DNA from: Zopfochytrium polystomum | Lineage: Eukaryota; Chytridiomycota; Chytridiomycetes; Chytridiales; Chytridiaceae | NCBI GenBank assembly: GCA_025765615.1 | Contig: JAIVFJ010000647.1 | Location: forward strand, 1 to 16,794 | Length of the DNA: 16,794 nt | Reading direction: 5' to 3' | Shown here: piece by piece, positions 8,849 through 16,794 of the stretch | Layout of the letters: every line of letters starts with the position of its first letter | Numbering within the stretch: the first letter of the stretch is position 1 | Made by a program: the position numbers and the translations under genes | The notes under the pieces: generated by a model | Databases searched by the model: none | What the model saw: the letters and a program-made list of their open reading frames with translations, nothing else | Told to the model about the DNA's origin: nothing

Positions 8849-9687
8849 CTTTGGCGCCCAATCGTGCACCCCGGCTCGTCCAACGTTCCGTCTTACCGTT
8901 CGACCTCACGCCATTCGTCGGCACCTTGACCGACGGCGCCGCCCATACTGTCACCCTTAATGTATCGAACCAAATCGCCGGCGGCAACTGGTTCGCCGAC
9001 GCCCACCTCCGTCTGTGGACAGACAAGTCCTCAACCGCCAGGACGACCTCCGCAAGTCACGACGACCTCCATCCCCTCGACCCCGCCAAAAGTCGTCATC
9101 GCCACCAACGCCGCCGGCGACGCCAACATCACCACGACGCTAGTGAAAGAGACCTTTGTCAACTCGACCGTCACGACCGCCTCGGGCCCGCGCGTCGTCT
9201 CCATCCGCAAGCGCGTCTCGTTCTCCTCGACCGTACAGCTGACCCAACAGACCAACGTCATCTCCCTCTCCCACAACGTCCTGACGCTCGTCCAGTCCGC
9301 GTCTTTCCCCGCGGGCAACCCCGCCGCCGCCGCCATTGGCCTAAGCCGCCGCAAGTACGGCCTCGACATCTTTTACGGGTACTTCCCCGCCGCTGACGGG
9401 AGCTACTTTGTCAACACCACCGTGGCGACGGATATCGAGGTGAAGCAAAAGGTCGGCGTCGACTTGAACTCGATTAGGGACGCGGGGGAGACGCTGGCGA
9501 AGCGGTCGACGAGCCAGACTGGGACGGGTACTTTGGGGTGCAGGGTGGAGCTTCCGTCGGTGTGGCACCACGGACCAGTCGTTCAACTACGCGGTCAAGG
9601 ACGGTCAGTGCTACCAACCGCGTCGTTTCTGCGTACAACAGGACCGTCAGCAGCAGCGTAGTCGACGGGCACTGCTCCCTGGCCTAA

Positions 9688-10354
9688 ACGTGCGACCGCT
9701 CTGTGCGGGCCTCGTTCAATATTTTGATTTTTTTTTTAAATCTTTCTGCTGTGATTCCTCGCTGCTTCAATTTCTTTCGACCTCAAAAGAACTACTTCCA
9801 TTTTTTCCGCTCGACTTTAATTTGATTTCCCTTCGCCGCCGTTTTCCCGCTGAGCTCTAGACTTTCGTGCCTTACTCTCGCTTCTTGCCGCGTTAGGACA
9901 CCTATGAAAATGCGATTCGAAGAAAAATATGATTGGTGTTTGAACTTGAAAACTCTTAATCGTGAGAGGGCTCCTGCCAATCTTCGCTGTGTGTGATGCT
10001 TTCTGATCAATCCCTTGTTGTAAAAAACCCATCTTCGACTCTCTTGTAGTCTTCATGGAAGTTACAATCACAGCGTTGCAATTTCAATTCCTCCGGCCTG
10101 CGTCTAAAATCAGGGAAGAAAGTCTTCGGACAGTTAATACACTGAAAACGATGACGTTGGTTCAAAAACTTTATTCACACATTCCAAAGAAAAAATAGAA
10201 ACTAAAATGGGTGTAAGGTACAGCTACCTCAATTTTTGGTGGAACAACCTTTGTTTTTGATGAAATTCAACTAAACGTTGAAGAAGCAATGAGAAATTTC
10301 CTCCAATGCTTGATACTGATTTTTACAAATCTGCTTCGGGAAATCCTATGATAG
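9688..10354. other. Non-coding stretch downstream of the PNGase A-like gene
   Basis: This is AT-rich, stop-rich sequence with homopolymer T runs near 9728 and no recognisable protein, RNA or repeat. I see no clear AATAAA close to the PNGase stop codon. Confidence 0.6.
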
Positions 10355-10522
10355 GTGCATTGTCTTGTTGATTGAGATCCTGTCACATGTTTTGATGGTC
10401 CACAAACTTCACAACCGGAACGTCATTGTCCCAGTTTCACTGCCTTGTGCTCTCGTGCATTGTCTTGTTGATTAAGATCCTGTCACATTCTGTTGAACGT
10501 CCACAAACTTCACATCCGGAAG
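10355..10522 (+). repeat. Two direct copies of a ~67-bp sequence, 100-bp spacing
   Basis: Copy 1 is 10355-10421 and copy 2 is 10455-10522. Both begin GTGCATTGTCTTGTTGATT, share GATCCTGTCACAT and CCACAAACTTCACA, and end at CCGGAA. They differ at scattered positions and by a one-base indel. No function is evident, and only two copies are present. Confidence 0.85.
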
Positions 10523-10629
10523 GACACCTCCGATTGAGGGAGGGCACAGCCCTGCCACAAGTTTTTCGATTTTGCACGGTACGTCCCTTTGTGCACGATG
10601 CGATACAGCCAGTGTTTGGGTTAAGGCAT

Positions 10630-10727
10630 TGCTCCTGGTGAGGGTCGAACTCACGGCTTCGGACTTGCATGGCCTTTGAACCGGAAGGCGCATAAGATCC
10701 ACACGCTACCCACTGCGTCACAGGAGC
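10630..10727 (-). tRNA. tRNA-Ile(UAU) with 25-nt intron
   Basis: The minus strand folds into a full cloverleaf. The acceptor stem is GCTCCTG/CAGGAGC with discriminator A, the D stem ACGC/GCGT with loop AGTGGGTA, the anticodon stem TGGAT/GTCCG (two G-U pairs), and the T arm GTGAG-TTCGACC-CTCAC. The anticodon loop is CTTAT followed by about 25 extra bases, then the 3' stem, giving anticodon UAU. Eukaryotic tRNA-Ile(UAU) genes typically carry an intron, which supports the call. With the usual 37/38 intron site, base 37 would be G; moving the intron one base upstream restores the canonical CUUAUAA loop. No T-run terminator is seen just downstream. It reads AUA codons. Confidence 0.87.
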
Positions 10728-10768
10728 TGCATTAAGAATAGAAGATTTGCAATTAAAACAAAAGCCAG

Positions 10769-11272
10769 TTAAGTAGTCGGCACCCTCGGTCGTTCCAGAT
10801 GCTCAACGTTCTCTTGTTGACTGCAGGCGTTGAAACCTGCAAGCACCTGGGAGTGTAATTTCTTGTGCGATGTGAAGTCGCAGCGTATGTTGGCAACGAG
10901 CCTGTTGTAACTGGCCAGTGCCGTGTTGTAAACTCTCTCGCTTTGTTGAATTGATTTGCTGTGCGGAACGGTAAGCCTTGGCAGCTGGAGGAGGAACCAG
11001 TATCGGATAGCCTGTAACTTGAGTCGAGTTACTCGACCATGAACTCGTTGATGGTTCTTGCAAGGGAATTTGGTTGAAGAGATTCGTCGGCCCCAAGAGA
11101 CCAAAGATGTTCCAGGATCACAGTATCGCAGTGCTGAGTCCAAGAAGAGCAGGAGGTGACAGAGAAACGAATTGGTTTGAACTTGCGATACTTCTTTGTG
11201 TTGGGGTTCGCTCCTGTCGTGCGTAAACTGGTGCAAAAAACATTTCAAGCCGCAGAGGTTAAGAGGTTTCAA
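10769..11272 (-). other. Unrecognised 167-codon open frame, probably non-coding
   Basis: A minus-strand frame is open between the two tRNA genes, and a second frame (10803-11096) overlaps it and is equally open. The residue content (many Ser, Gln, Leu, His; no domain I recognise) and the competing frame give no support for a real gene. It could be the relic of a transposon. No function is assigned. Confidence 0.2.
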
Positions 11273-11431
11273 ATCTATTACGTCGATAGGGCCAGAAGCT
11301 GTGCTATGACAAGGGCGAGGAATGTTGTTGGATAACTAATGAAGAGCGGGCAGGTTAAGGCCATTTTCCATACACTGTGAGTATCGCTCGCAATTTCGAT
11401 TGGTATAATGTGAGCATTGTGACGAATCCCC

Positions 11432-11503
11432 GCTGTATTCGTATAGTGGTTAGTACGCCTCGTTGTGGCCGAGGAAACGGTGGTTCGATTCCACCATACA
11501 GCA
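11432..11503 (+). tRNA. tRNA-His(GUG)
   Basis: A complete cloverleaf without intron: acceptor GCTGTAT/ATACAGC, D stem GTAT/GTAC, anticodon arm CCTCG-TTGTGGC-CGAGG with anticodon GTG, variable loop AAAC, T arm GGTGG-TTCGATT-CCACC, discriminator A. The B box GGTTCGATTCC is a perfect consensus. In eukaryotes the extra 5' G of tRNA-His is added after transcription, which fits its absence here (base -1 is C). Confidence 0.96.
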
Positions 11504-12482
11504 TCGATGCCGGTCCGCGGTCACTCGATCGCCGACCGCACTGTCGCAGCTTTGACGACGTCGGCTTCGACTACCACCACCTGTTTCCTACTATTGCGAT
11601 CGCAGTGTGCAGCAACCTTGACGCCCACAGCCACTTTCTTGTTGCGACCTTCTTCCGCCTCAATCCCGTGCAGGATGCAGCGATCCCCTTGTTTGGCAAC
11701 ATCGTCCAAGGCGTCGGTGGATCTGCTGAACCGGCCTCAATCCAGCCCGCACCTCGACTCGAAGCAGAAAACGCGACCGAATAAGCAAGTCCATCACCAC
11801 TGCCAGCTTACAAGGCCGTGCCAAAAGTTTTGCAATGGTGGCGGGACACTCTGCCGAGACGATCTGAAACTTACTACAGGTACGACCGTGAAGAATCTTT
11901 CGACGTACTCAACTGGCAGCAGTCTTCAGCTTTACGTACAGAGGATGCGGTGGATGGCGCAAGCAGGTGCAAACAGGTTGGCTGCACTTCAGGGAAGGAC
12001 AGTGGACTGACGTTAAGGTACTCTGCTCGCTACTTGACAGTGCGAGTGGAAATAATAACCTCAATTGGGCGGAAGGCAGTGGTTTTGAACTGAAAGTACA
12101 CAGAGGCACGACGGATCATGCGCGCTTGCACAGGAACACTGCAGTTTTCAGGGGGGTGGCCAGAAAGTGGGCTCGGTCTGCGATTTTCAAAATGCCTTCC
12201 TGGCGTCGATAATCTTGCAAACCTGAAAATTTAAAGGATTTGCATAGTGACAAATAGAATTCCTTCGGTGCTGTGCGCTATGTCGGCACGGTTGAGAATC
12301 CCCCACGCCAACACCACCTTCGTCTACTCGCTTTGGAGCTGCAACAAGGCAAAAGCAATTTGTTCGAGACGCGGCCGCCATGAGCGAGCTCATGAGAGAA
12401 AGCACCACCGATGAGAAACAAAAATCAGTGGCAAGGAACATCGGATTTATTTCCGCGCCAGCCTGACGTAAACAAACAACGA
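11504..12482. other. Intergenic region with no recognised gene
   Basis: Moderate-length open frames occur on both strands (for example plus 11504-12010 and minus 11521-11709), but they overlap one another and have low-complexity Thr/Ser/Cys content. No domain, splice pattern or codon signal convinces me. The longest plus frame runs straight through the tRNA-His gene. Confidence 0.5.
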
Positions 12483-12550
12483 CAACAAACAAACAAACAA
12501 ACAAACAAACAAACAAACAAAAAAAATAAAAATAAAAAAATAACAAAATA
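12483..12550 (+). repeat. (AAAC)n microsatellite and A-rich tract
   Basis: About eight CAAA units (to about 12520) are followed by an A-rich stretch with scattered T. The tract lies about 190 bp upstream of the SDR start codon and resembles a poly(dA:dT) promoter element; it could also be the tail of an old retroelement. Confidence 0.9.
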
Positions 12551-12671
12551 AGAAATCAAACAAGAGGACCATTTTGCCGAGGAATTACAAATCACCGTTT
12601 CTCAGTGTCCAACACTGAAACACAGGCAAGCATTATTTCAAATGAGCGCGAAACACGGCGCGACCAACGTC

Positions 12672-12678
12672 TATAAAT
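12672..12678 (+). promoter_or_regulatory. TATA box of the SDR gene
   Basis: TATAAAT lies 57 bp upstream of the ATG at 12736, which places transcription start near 12700 and gives a short leader. Confidence 0.65.
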
Positions 12679-12735
12679 GGCGGAGACATACGCGACCTGT
12701 TGCCGTCTGAAGTTCAAGAAAACCTCAATTTAACT

Positions 12736-13530
12736 ATGGCTCCCACCACACCCGTCATCGTTGTTGCCGGCTACGGCCCCGGTATAAGTCGCGCTGTCGC
12801 TCTTCGTTTCGCAAAGGACAAGGCCGTGGCCGTAGCGCTCCTTGCCCGCACCGAATCGAAGCTGCGCGAAGCTGAGAAAGGTCTGTCCGCGTTTGTAAGG
12901 CGAAGTGTTCCGTCGCAACCCCAGCCCACTCAAGCCAACGCCCCCCTTCTTCCCCCAAACGCAGAGTTTGCCGCCGAAGGAATCACGGCCAAAGGATTCC
13001 CAGTCGATTTCGGGGACGTTGAAGCTTCCCGCCGCGCGATCGAATCCGTCCGCGCCACCCTTGGACCGATCCACATCCTCTTTTGGAACGTCGCCTCCTT
13101 GACCCACGCCACGACCCTTCTCGACCCGGCATCTGCCAGCGCCCTTGAGTTCTCCTACACCTCCAACATCGGCTCCCTCATGGCTGCCGTGCGCAGCTCC
13201 CTGCCCGACCTGACGGCCTCGGGCCACGGCGCGGTCCTGGTCAGGTGGTGGGGCGGGATGGAACTGGACTCGGCCGAGCACTCGAAACTGGCCGTCGAGT
13301 GGAAGATTTCGAGCGTGGTGCCGCTGCTGGCGGCCAAGCGCAAGCTGGTGCGGGTGCTGCACGAGGAGCTCCGCGAGGTCGGGGTGTACGTGGGCGGGGT
13401 GACTGTGCTGGGCGCGGTGAAGGGCACGCCGTTCGACGACGGGTCGGCCACGCTCGAAGCGGCCAGCGTGGCGGACAAGTTTGCCAGGCTGCTCGAGGCG
13501 AGGACGGCCGTGTTCGACACGGCTGCTTGA
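12736..13530 (+). CDS. Atypical short-chain dehydrogenase/reductase (SDR)
   Basis: A Rossmann-fold NAD(P)-binding protein of the SDR superfamily; substrate unknown. ATG 12736 (context CTATGG) opens 264 codons to TGA 13528. The N-terminal VIVVAGYGPGIS (residues 7-18) is the nucleotide-binding loop and LLARTESKL the second strand region. FPVDFGD precedes ILFWNVAS, the counterpart of the NNAG motif. The catalytic YxxxK is missing its Tyr: residues 197-201 read LLAAK. Residues 54-77 form a Pro/Gln-rich insert that is probably an intron: removing 12895-12966 (donor GTAAGG, 72 bp) leaves the frame intact and gives about 240 residues, normal for SDRs. An 84-bp alternative (12881-12964) also keeps the frame. 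This is the only long undisrupted gene in the window. It may be an inactive or divergent SDR. Confidence 0.85.
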   Translation: MAPTTPVIVVAGYGPGISRAVALRFAKDKAVAVALLARTESKLREAEKGLSAFVRRSVPSQPQPTQANAPLLPPNAEFAAEGITAKGFPVDFGDVEASRRAIESVRATLGPIHILFWNVASLTHATTLLDPASASALEFSYTSNIGSLMAAVRSSLPDLTASGHGAVLVRWWGGMELDSAEHSKLAVEWKISSVVPLLAAKRKLVRVLHEELREVGVYVGGVTVLGAVKGTPFDDGSATLEAASVADKFARLLEARTAVFDTAA

Positions 13531-13567
13531 TTTTTTGAACCTGCAGGGCCGTCGCTATCATTGCAAC

Positions 13568-13573
13568 AATAAA
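13568..13573 (+). terminator. Poly(A) signal of the SDR gene
   Basis: AATAAA begins 38 bp after the SDR stop codon. Confidence 0.6.
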
Positions 13574-13934
13574 CAGGCTGTCTTTCCCTTCTGCTTCTCC
13601 CTTGTCAATGGGCCCGCGATTTGCGATACGAAATAATCCCAGCAGCTTGCCGCATAACGGCGTTCGCTGTGGTTGGGGTGCGGTCGCAGCGGCAGGGGCT
13701 CGGGCGGGATTCTTTGCTGGTGCTCGTGTGGCTGTCCTTCGATCTGGGCCGTGGTTGTCAAGGTCATCGTGGCGGTGAACACAGCGACTTGGTTTACACG
13801 CTGGCCCTGCCATGCTGGCAGTAACATTGCCGGCGACAAGGCCTTCGTTGGCGACTGAGGAGAGGCCGATGGAGAATGGCTTCGCCTCGCTGTACTGCAG
13901 GCGTAGCTCGCTCTCGTTCTACGGCGGGCGAGCA

Positions 13935-13940
13935 TTTATT
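13935..13940 (-). terminator. Poly(A) signal of the LEA-like gene
   Basis: TTTATT on the plus strand reads AATAAA on the minus strand, about 155 bp beyond the stop codon at 14095-14097. The 13574-14094 interval between the two convergent genes holds nothing else that I recognise. Confidence 0.5.
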
Positions 13941-14094
13941 GTCGTTGCAGCTTGCGGGCAGCACAGAGCTGTTGCCGTACTACAAGTTGAAGTCACCATT
14001 TCCCCACAACAAGTTCGTTTTTCAATTTGAGGTATATTGTTCGGATGCGAATTTGGAGTGTGTCCACAAGGGTAGAACACTCACGATATTCGAA

Positions 14095-14898
14095 CTACTT
14101 CCACGGGAGCTTCTTCTCAACCGCATCTGCCGCCTTCTTGAGCTCCCCGACGGCCTGCTCGGCAGCGCTTCCAGCCGCAGCAAGCCCCCTTTCCGCCGAG
14201 TGGCCTGCCGCGGAAAGGCTGCCCTCGGTCGTGTCTCCAACCGCGGTCAGCCCGCTCTTTGCGGCACCGCCGCCGCCGCGATCCCCCGCTCCGCGGCGTC
14301 GCTGGCCGCCGCCACGCCCTTCTCTACAGCCTCGGCGGCCGCGGCAACCCCACGCTCCGCGGCGTCCCCAACCATCTTGACCCCGCGCTCCACCGCATCG
14401 TGCACCGTCTTCTTGATCGCGTCCCCGCGCTTGTCGGCCTCCCGCTGCATCTCCCCGGCGTGCGCCGACACCTGCGCGTGCGCGTCGCGCGCGCCGCGGT
14501 CCAGGGCAGCTTGGCCCTCGCGGGACTTTTCGTCGGCGACCCGCGCGAGGCCGGACGCGGGCGTGCGTCAGCTCGGAGCGGGCGGCGCGAGGGCGGAGAG
14601 GGCAATGTCCGAGAGGTGGTGGGCGGTTGTGGCGGCGGTTGCGGTGAGATCGTGGATCAGGTGGGTGACGGCGTCGGTGCTGCTGGAGGTGGTGCTGGCG
14701 GTCGTGGCTGAGGCCGGTGGGGTGTTGGCTTTTGCGGGCTTTCTGTGTGTGACTTTAACGCCGTGTGAAGGCGATGGGTGGTTAGCGCTGAGTTCCAGGA
14801 AGGCGCACCGAAAGAGCGTAAGCGCGAGTTTGGTCCGTGCACGTTCACTTTGAGGAACTCCCGCTCGCCGGCGCCCCACTAACCATTGTGCTAACCAT
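14095..14898 (-). CDS. Ala-rich amphipathic-helix protein (LEA/apolipoprotein-like), disrupted
   Basis: The C-terminal two thirds consist of repeated helical units of roughly 11 residues: DAVERGVKMVGDAAERGV, EAVEKGVAAASDAAERGI, HSAERGLAAAGSAAEQAV, ending AADAVEKKLPWK and TAG (14095-14097). Such repeats are typical of group-3 LEA and apolipoprotein-like proteins that bind membranes, lipid droplets or protect against drying; the exact role is unknown. The proposed start is ATG 14898 (context ACCATGG). Exon 1 (14849-14898) joins exon 2 at 14742 after an intron (GTGAAC...CACACACAG, 106 bp), giving about 231 residues. As read, the frame is broken by a TGA at 14568-14570, with a short detour into another frame (SELTHARV), and by a one-base change in a GCC run near 14265. 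The flanking TATA box and AATAAA suggest a live gene with sequence errors, or a young pseudogene. Confidence 0.65.
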
Positions 14899-14992
14899 GG
14901 TTCCGTTCTTTGCTGTGGTTTCCTGCTTTTGCTACGAAAAGGGCCTTCCTCTGTTGACTGGTGTTGATTTACCTTGGTCATCGTATGCGCAT

Positions 14993-15001
14993 CTTTTTAT
15001 A
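14993..15001 (-). promoter_or_regulatory. TATA box of the LEA-like gene
   Basis: The minus strand reads TATAAAAAG, 95 bp upstream of the proposed ATG (14898). A nearer ATG at 14981 is only about 12 bp from the box and is likely upstream of transcription start. Confidence 0.6.
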
Positions 15002-15101
15002 CGGTCCGAAGAAGTGGGTGAGCGAGACAGCTCACAAATGACTCTGTGACGACAGTGAATGACTCGAATTGTCTCTTTCTTTCGTGGAATTCGACAGTCG
15101 T

Positions 15102-15155
15102 CACGTGCTGAGTTTATTGCAGTTGGCAATGACGTCGTTGACGTGTCAAGCCAAT
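15102..15155. promoter_or_regulatory. Cluster of bZIP/bHLH-type sites
   Basis: Within 55 bp there are CACGTG (15102-15107), TGACGTCG (15130-15137, CRE-like), TTGACGTGTCAA (15138-15149) and CCAAT (15151-15155). They lie about 100-150 bp upstream of the minus-strand TATA box. Stress-responsive bZIP factors bind such sites, which would suit an LEA-like gene; that link is inference. Confidence 0.4.
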
Positions 15156-16115
15156 GGCGGTGCACCACAAAAGCCAACACTTGCGACTATGACGAGCAGC
15201 TGAGTTTCAAGTTAAAACGAGAGCTGAAATGAGGAAGGATTCCAATCAAGCGCACTGCTAGAGCTATCAAATAGCAGGCCGTAATTCAATCTCTTCTAGG
15301 CCTTGGTTGACCGGGAAGTGGTAGGTGCAGTTAGAGAGACAATTGTTGATTGTCTTGTTGAGTTGTTGATTGTCTTCGATTTGCAATAAATAGAGTGAGC
15401 GGTTCGAAGCCAGCGAGAGTGAGATAGTGAGAAAAGAGAAGTGGCTGTTTTCAGTGACGGAATGGAACTGGTTGTGCCGCTCGAAGGGGGGTTCTTGTTG
15501 AGCCCACGTGCGTGAGGGGTCGATGGAGTCCGGTTGTGAATTTTGTCGCGTTTGGTGATGAAGTAATGCGAAAAGTGTTCTTCCGGTTCCTTCCCTCGCT
15601 TCCTTCCTTGTTGGGTGGCTCTTTGCCTGAACCAATCCGCCCCGCGACTGGGCCGCTGCAGACACTCTTCTCCGGCTGCCAAGGGGTAATCATCGCCTGC
15701 CTGATTGAAGGAGGACGTAACTGTCATTGCGGCTTCCCAATGGCGCCGGCGAACATACACAACATTCTCATCGCGCATGTTCAGGGCTCAGGCGGCCAGA
15801 CAGGCAGACAGACAGACCGGCCGGCAGATGGGGCCAGGACAGAGAGAGAGTGAGACCGACTCGCCCGATAACGAACCAGTTGCGTTACTGGTACGGTCTC
15901 TGCCGATTGCGCGATGCAAAGGAGACTCAAAGCGCTGATTTGGGTTTCATGCCTAAAATGGAAGGTCCTTTGGTTGTGTGCGCAGTCCAGAAAAGGCAAA
16001 AAATCTTTTTTCCCAGTTTATGCTTGGTGCATTTTGCGAAAGTCTTGGCGTTCACGCGTTTCCGCCTTGAAAATTGCTTCATCAACCCCCCAATTGAGCA
16101 AACAGCAACAACAGC
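15156..16115. other. Intergenic region left of the OPT gene
   Basis: No convincing gene. Overlapping open frames on both strands (for example minus 15296-15778) lack recognisable domains. A TATTTAT-like minus-strand box followed by a CAA-rich, leader-like stretch lies near 15330-15395 and could mark another transcript. A short CAGA microsatellite sits at 15797-15818. Confidence 0.45.
15797..15818 (+). repeat. Short (CAGA)n microsatellite
   Basis: Five CAGA-type units with one CAGG interruption, the same motif as 7514-7557. Confidence 0.85.
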
Positions 16116-16188
16116 GATAAGGCGATGGCATTGGGGTGGAAGCAGCAAGCAGCAAGCAGGGCGACAGACAAACTCGCGCCCCTATAAA
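16116..16188 (+). promoter_or_regulatory. Putative OPT promoter: GATAAG and TATA box
   Basis: GATAAG (16116-16121) matches the site bound by fungal GATA factors that control nitrogen-source genes. TATAAA (16183-16188) is 196 bp upstream of the ATG. Nitrogen control would suit a peptide transporter, but single short sites are weak evidence. Confidence 0.4.
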
Positions 16189-16383
16189 GCTTCACTCCTC
16201 GGCCCACTGGACTCCCCCCGCCACCCCTTTCAGCCTTAAATTGACCAGCCCCAGCTGCCTGGGTAACTCCGCCCAGCGAGCAGCAACTCTAGACGAAACA
16301 CCGTTGCCACCAGCAGGCGCGAGCTACAGAAACGACAAGGAAGAACCTAACTGCGTCCTTTTCCTCCCGAGGAATTAATCAAG

Positions 16384-16727
16384 ATGAGCGCCGGTAATCA
16401 GGACGTTGATCAGTCGCTTTCTTCGTGCAACCCAGCCAACGCTCCCTCCCTCCCCCTATACCCACCCCCCGCAGATCCCCAATTGGTGACGGAAGCCGAG
16501 CTCGAGCTTGCCGTGGAGCGCAAGCTGGAGCACGAGAAGGCCGGCGACATTGACCCGGAGGCCGGCGATTACATTGACGAGATCTACGACATTGTCGACG
16601 CTGTGGTGTCGCGGACGGACGACCCGACGCTGCCGGCGCTGACGATCCGTGTGTGGATTCTTGGCGTGTTTTCGGCTTCCTGCTTGCGCTCGTCAACACG
16701 TTGTTTACATTCCGTACCAACACGATT
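16384..16727 (+). CDS. OPT-family oligopeptide transporter, first exon (partial)
   Basis: OPT proteins are proton-coupled plasma-membrane transporters of small peptides with 12-16 membrane segments; only the start is in the window. ATG 16384 opens a cytosolic N-terminus rich in acidic residues (EAELELAVERKLEHEK, IDEIYDIVDAVV). It is followed by the family signature TDDPTLPALTIRVWILG, directly before the first membrane helix. The frame then breaks in the T4 run at 16669-16672; one base further on, the helix continues as FGFLLALVNTLFTFRTNTI up to a perfect GTAAGT donor at 16728. One extra T would restore the frame, so a sequencing error is likely. The rest of the gene lies beyond the right edge. 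Confidence 0.82.
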
Positions 16728-16794
16728 GTAAGTTTCTTTTTTTAAGGCCGCTTTGACACTCCACCGCTCTATTGAAGCTGAGATTGAACACTGT

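Larger units (their letters stand above)
7646..9687 (+). pseudogene. PNGase A-like glycoamidase, multiply frameshifted
   Basis: The family is peptide-N4-(N-acetyl-beta-glucosaminyl)asparagine amidase A, which removes N-glycans from glycopeptides and is usually secreted. Family blocks appear in order: NFEVTPP (7963), TVDVGLHDFAYSYYE (about 8006), CDRVVV and GRQFDRIVQIYVGEAEVL (8089-8200), YWNVEKDVTDF (about 8228-8260), VDSTYTGVF (about 8380), EFYYFNVPD (about 8627), YTGGMNPL (to 8788), LWRPIVHPG (8849), GGNWFADAHLRLW (about 8980), the Thr/Val-rich C-terminal domain (9060-9500), DGQCY, and stop TAA 9685-9687. Introns at 8305-8374 and 8789-8848 join blocks correctly. The 5' end is uncertain: an exon 7646-7684 (MPQVRKLVQAFLE, donor GTAAAA) could splice to 7881, but no signal peptide is evident. 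About ten one-base frame changes interrupt the frame, mostly at short homopolymers. It is either a young pseudogene or a real gene with sequencing errors. Confidence 0.82.

Noticed and set aside
10355..10522. CRISPR-like array
   Set aside because: Only two imperfect copies of about 67 bp, no short palindromic repeat, and a eukaryotic context.
11465..12010. 181-codon plus-strand open frame
   Set aside because: It begins inside the tRNA-His gene, has low-complexity Thr/Ser content and shows no domain.
12895..12964. 70-bp intron with GTAAGG donor and GCAG acceptor in the SDR gene
   Set aside because: The length is not a multiple of three and puts the downstream SDR motifs out of frame; acceptor 12966 (72 bp) is preferred.
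13241..13935. Long minus-strand frames opposite the SDR gene and its 3' flank
   Set aside because: Arg/Pro/Ala-rich shadow frames produced by the GC-rich third positions of the SDR gene.
14568..14981. Stand-alone 137-codon minus-strand protein starting at 14981
   Set aside because: Its start lies about 12 bp from the TATA box, and its 3' half is in frame with the LEA-like repeats beyond a single TGA; a spliced start at 14898 fits better.

Overview
The window reads as nuclear DNA of a fungus, probably an early-diverging lineage such as a chytrid (inference). It has eukaryotic features throughout: spliceosomal introns of about 60-110 bp, TATA boxes and AATAAA signals, an intron-containing tRNA-Ile(UAU), a tRNA-His(GUG), a non-LTR retrotransposon, a Mutator-like (MULE) transposase, and gene families common in fungi (PNGase A, OPT transporter, SDR). 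I see no prokaryotic operon, phage or CRISPR structure, and no clearly novel molecular system.

Layout. Positions 1-2093 hold a decayed MULE transposase on the minus strand, flanked by imperfect inverted repeats. Positions 2094-6955 are a nested non-LTR retrotransposon of about 4.8 kb on the plus strand. It is bounded by a 19-bp target-site duplication and has an A-rich 3' tail. ORF1 (zinc knuckle, coiled coil) and ORF2 (endonuclease start, RNase H, C-terminal zinc motif) are recognisable, but the reverse-transcriptase core is missing. Positions 7168-7302 are a relic of a second PNGase A-like gene, and about 7646-9687 is a near full-length PNGase A-like gene broken by many one-base frame changes. 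Positions 9690-12670 are mostly non-coding with two tRNA genes. Positions 12736-13530 encode an atypical short-chain dehydrogenase/reductase. It converges on a minus-strand gene at 14095-14898 for an Ala-rich amphipathic-helix (LEA/apolipoprotein-like) protein. From 16384 the first exon of an OPT-family oligopeptide transporter runs off the right edge.

The genes do not form a pathway; this is ordinary fungal gene space interrupted by transposons. The most useful second-look items are the nested transposon architecture, the lost reverse transcriptase, the internal A31 tract, the unusual intron placement in tRNA-Ile, and a pattern of homopolymer-associated frameshifts. Those frameshifts break otherwise well-conserved genes and could reflect either recent pseudogenisation or uncorrected sequencing errors.
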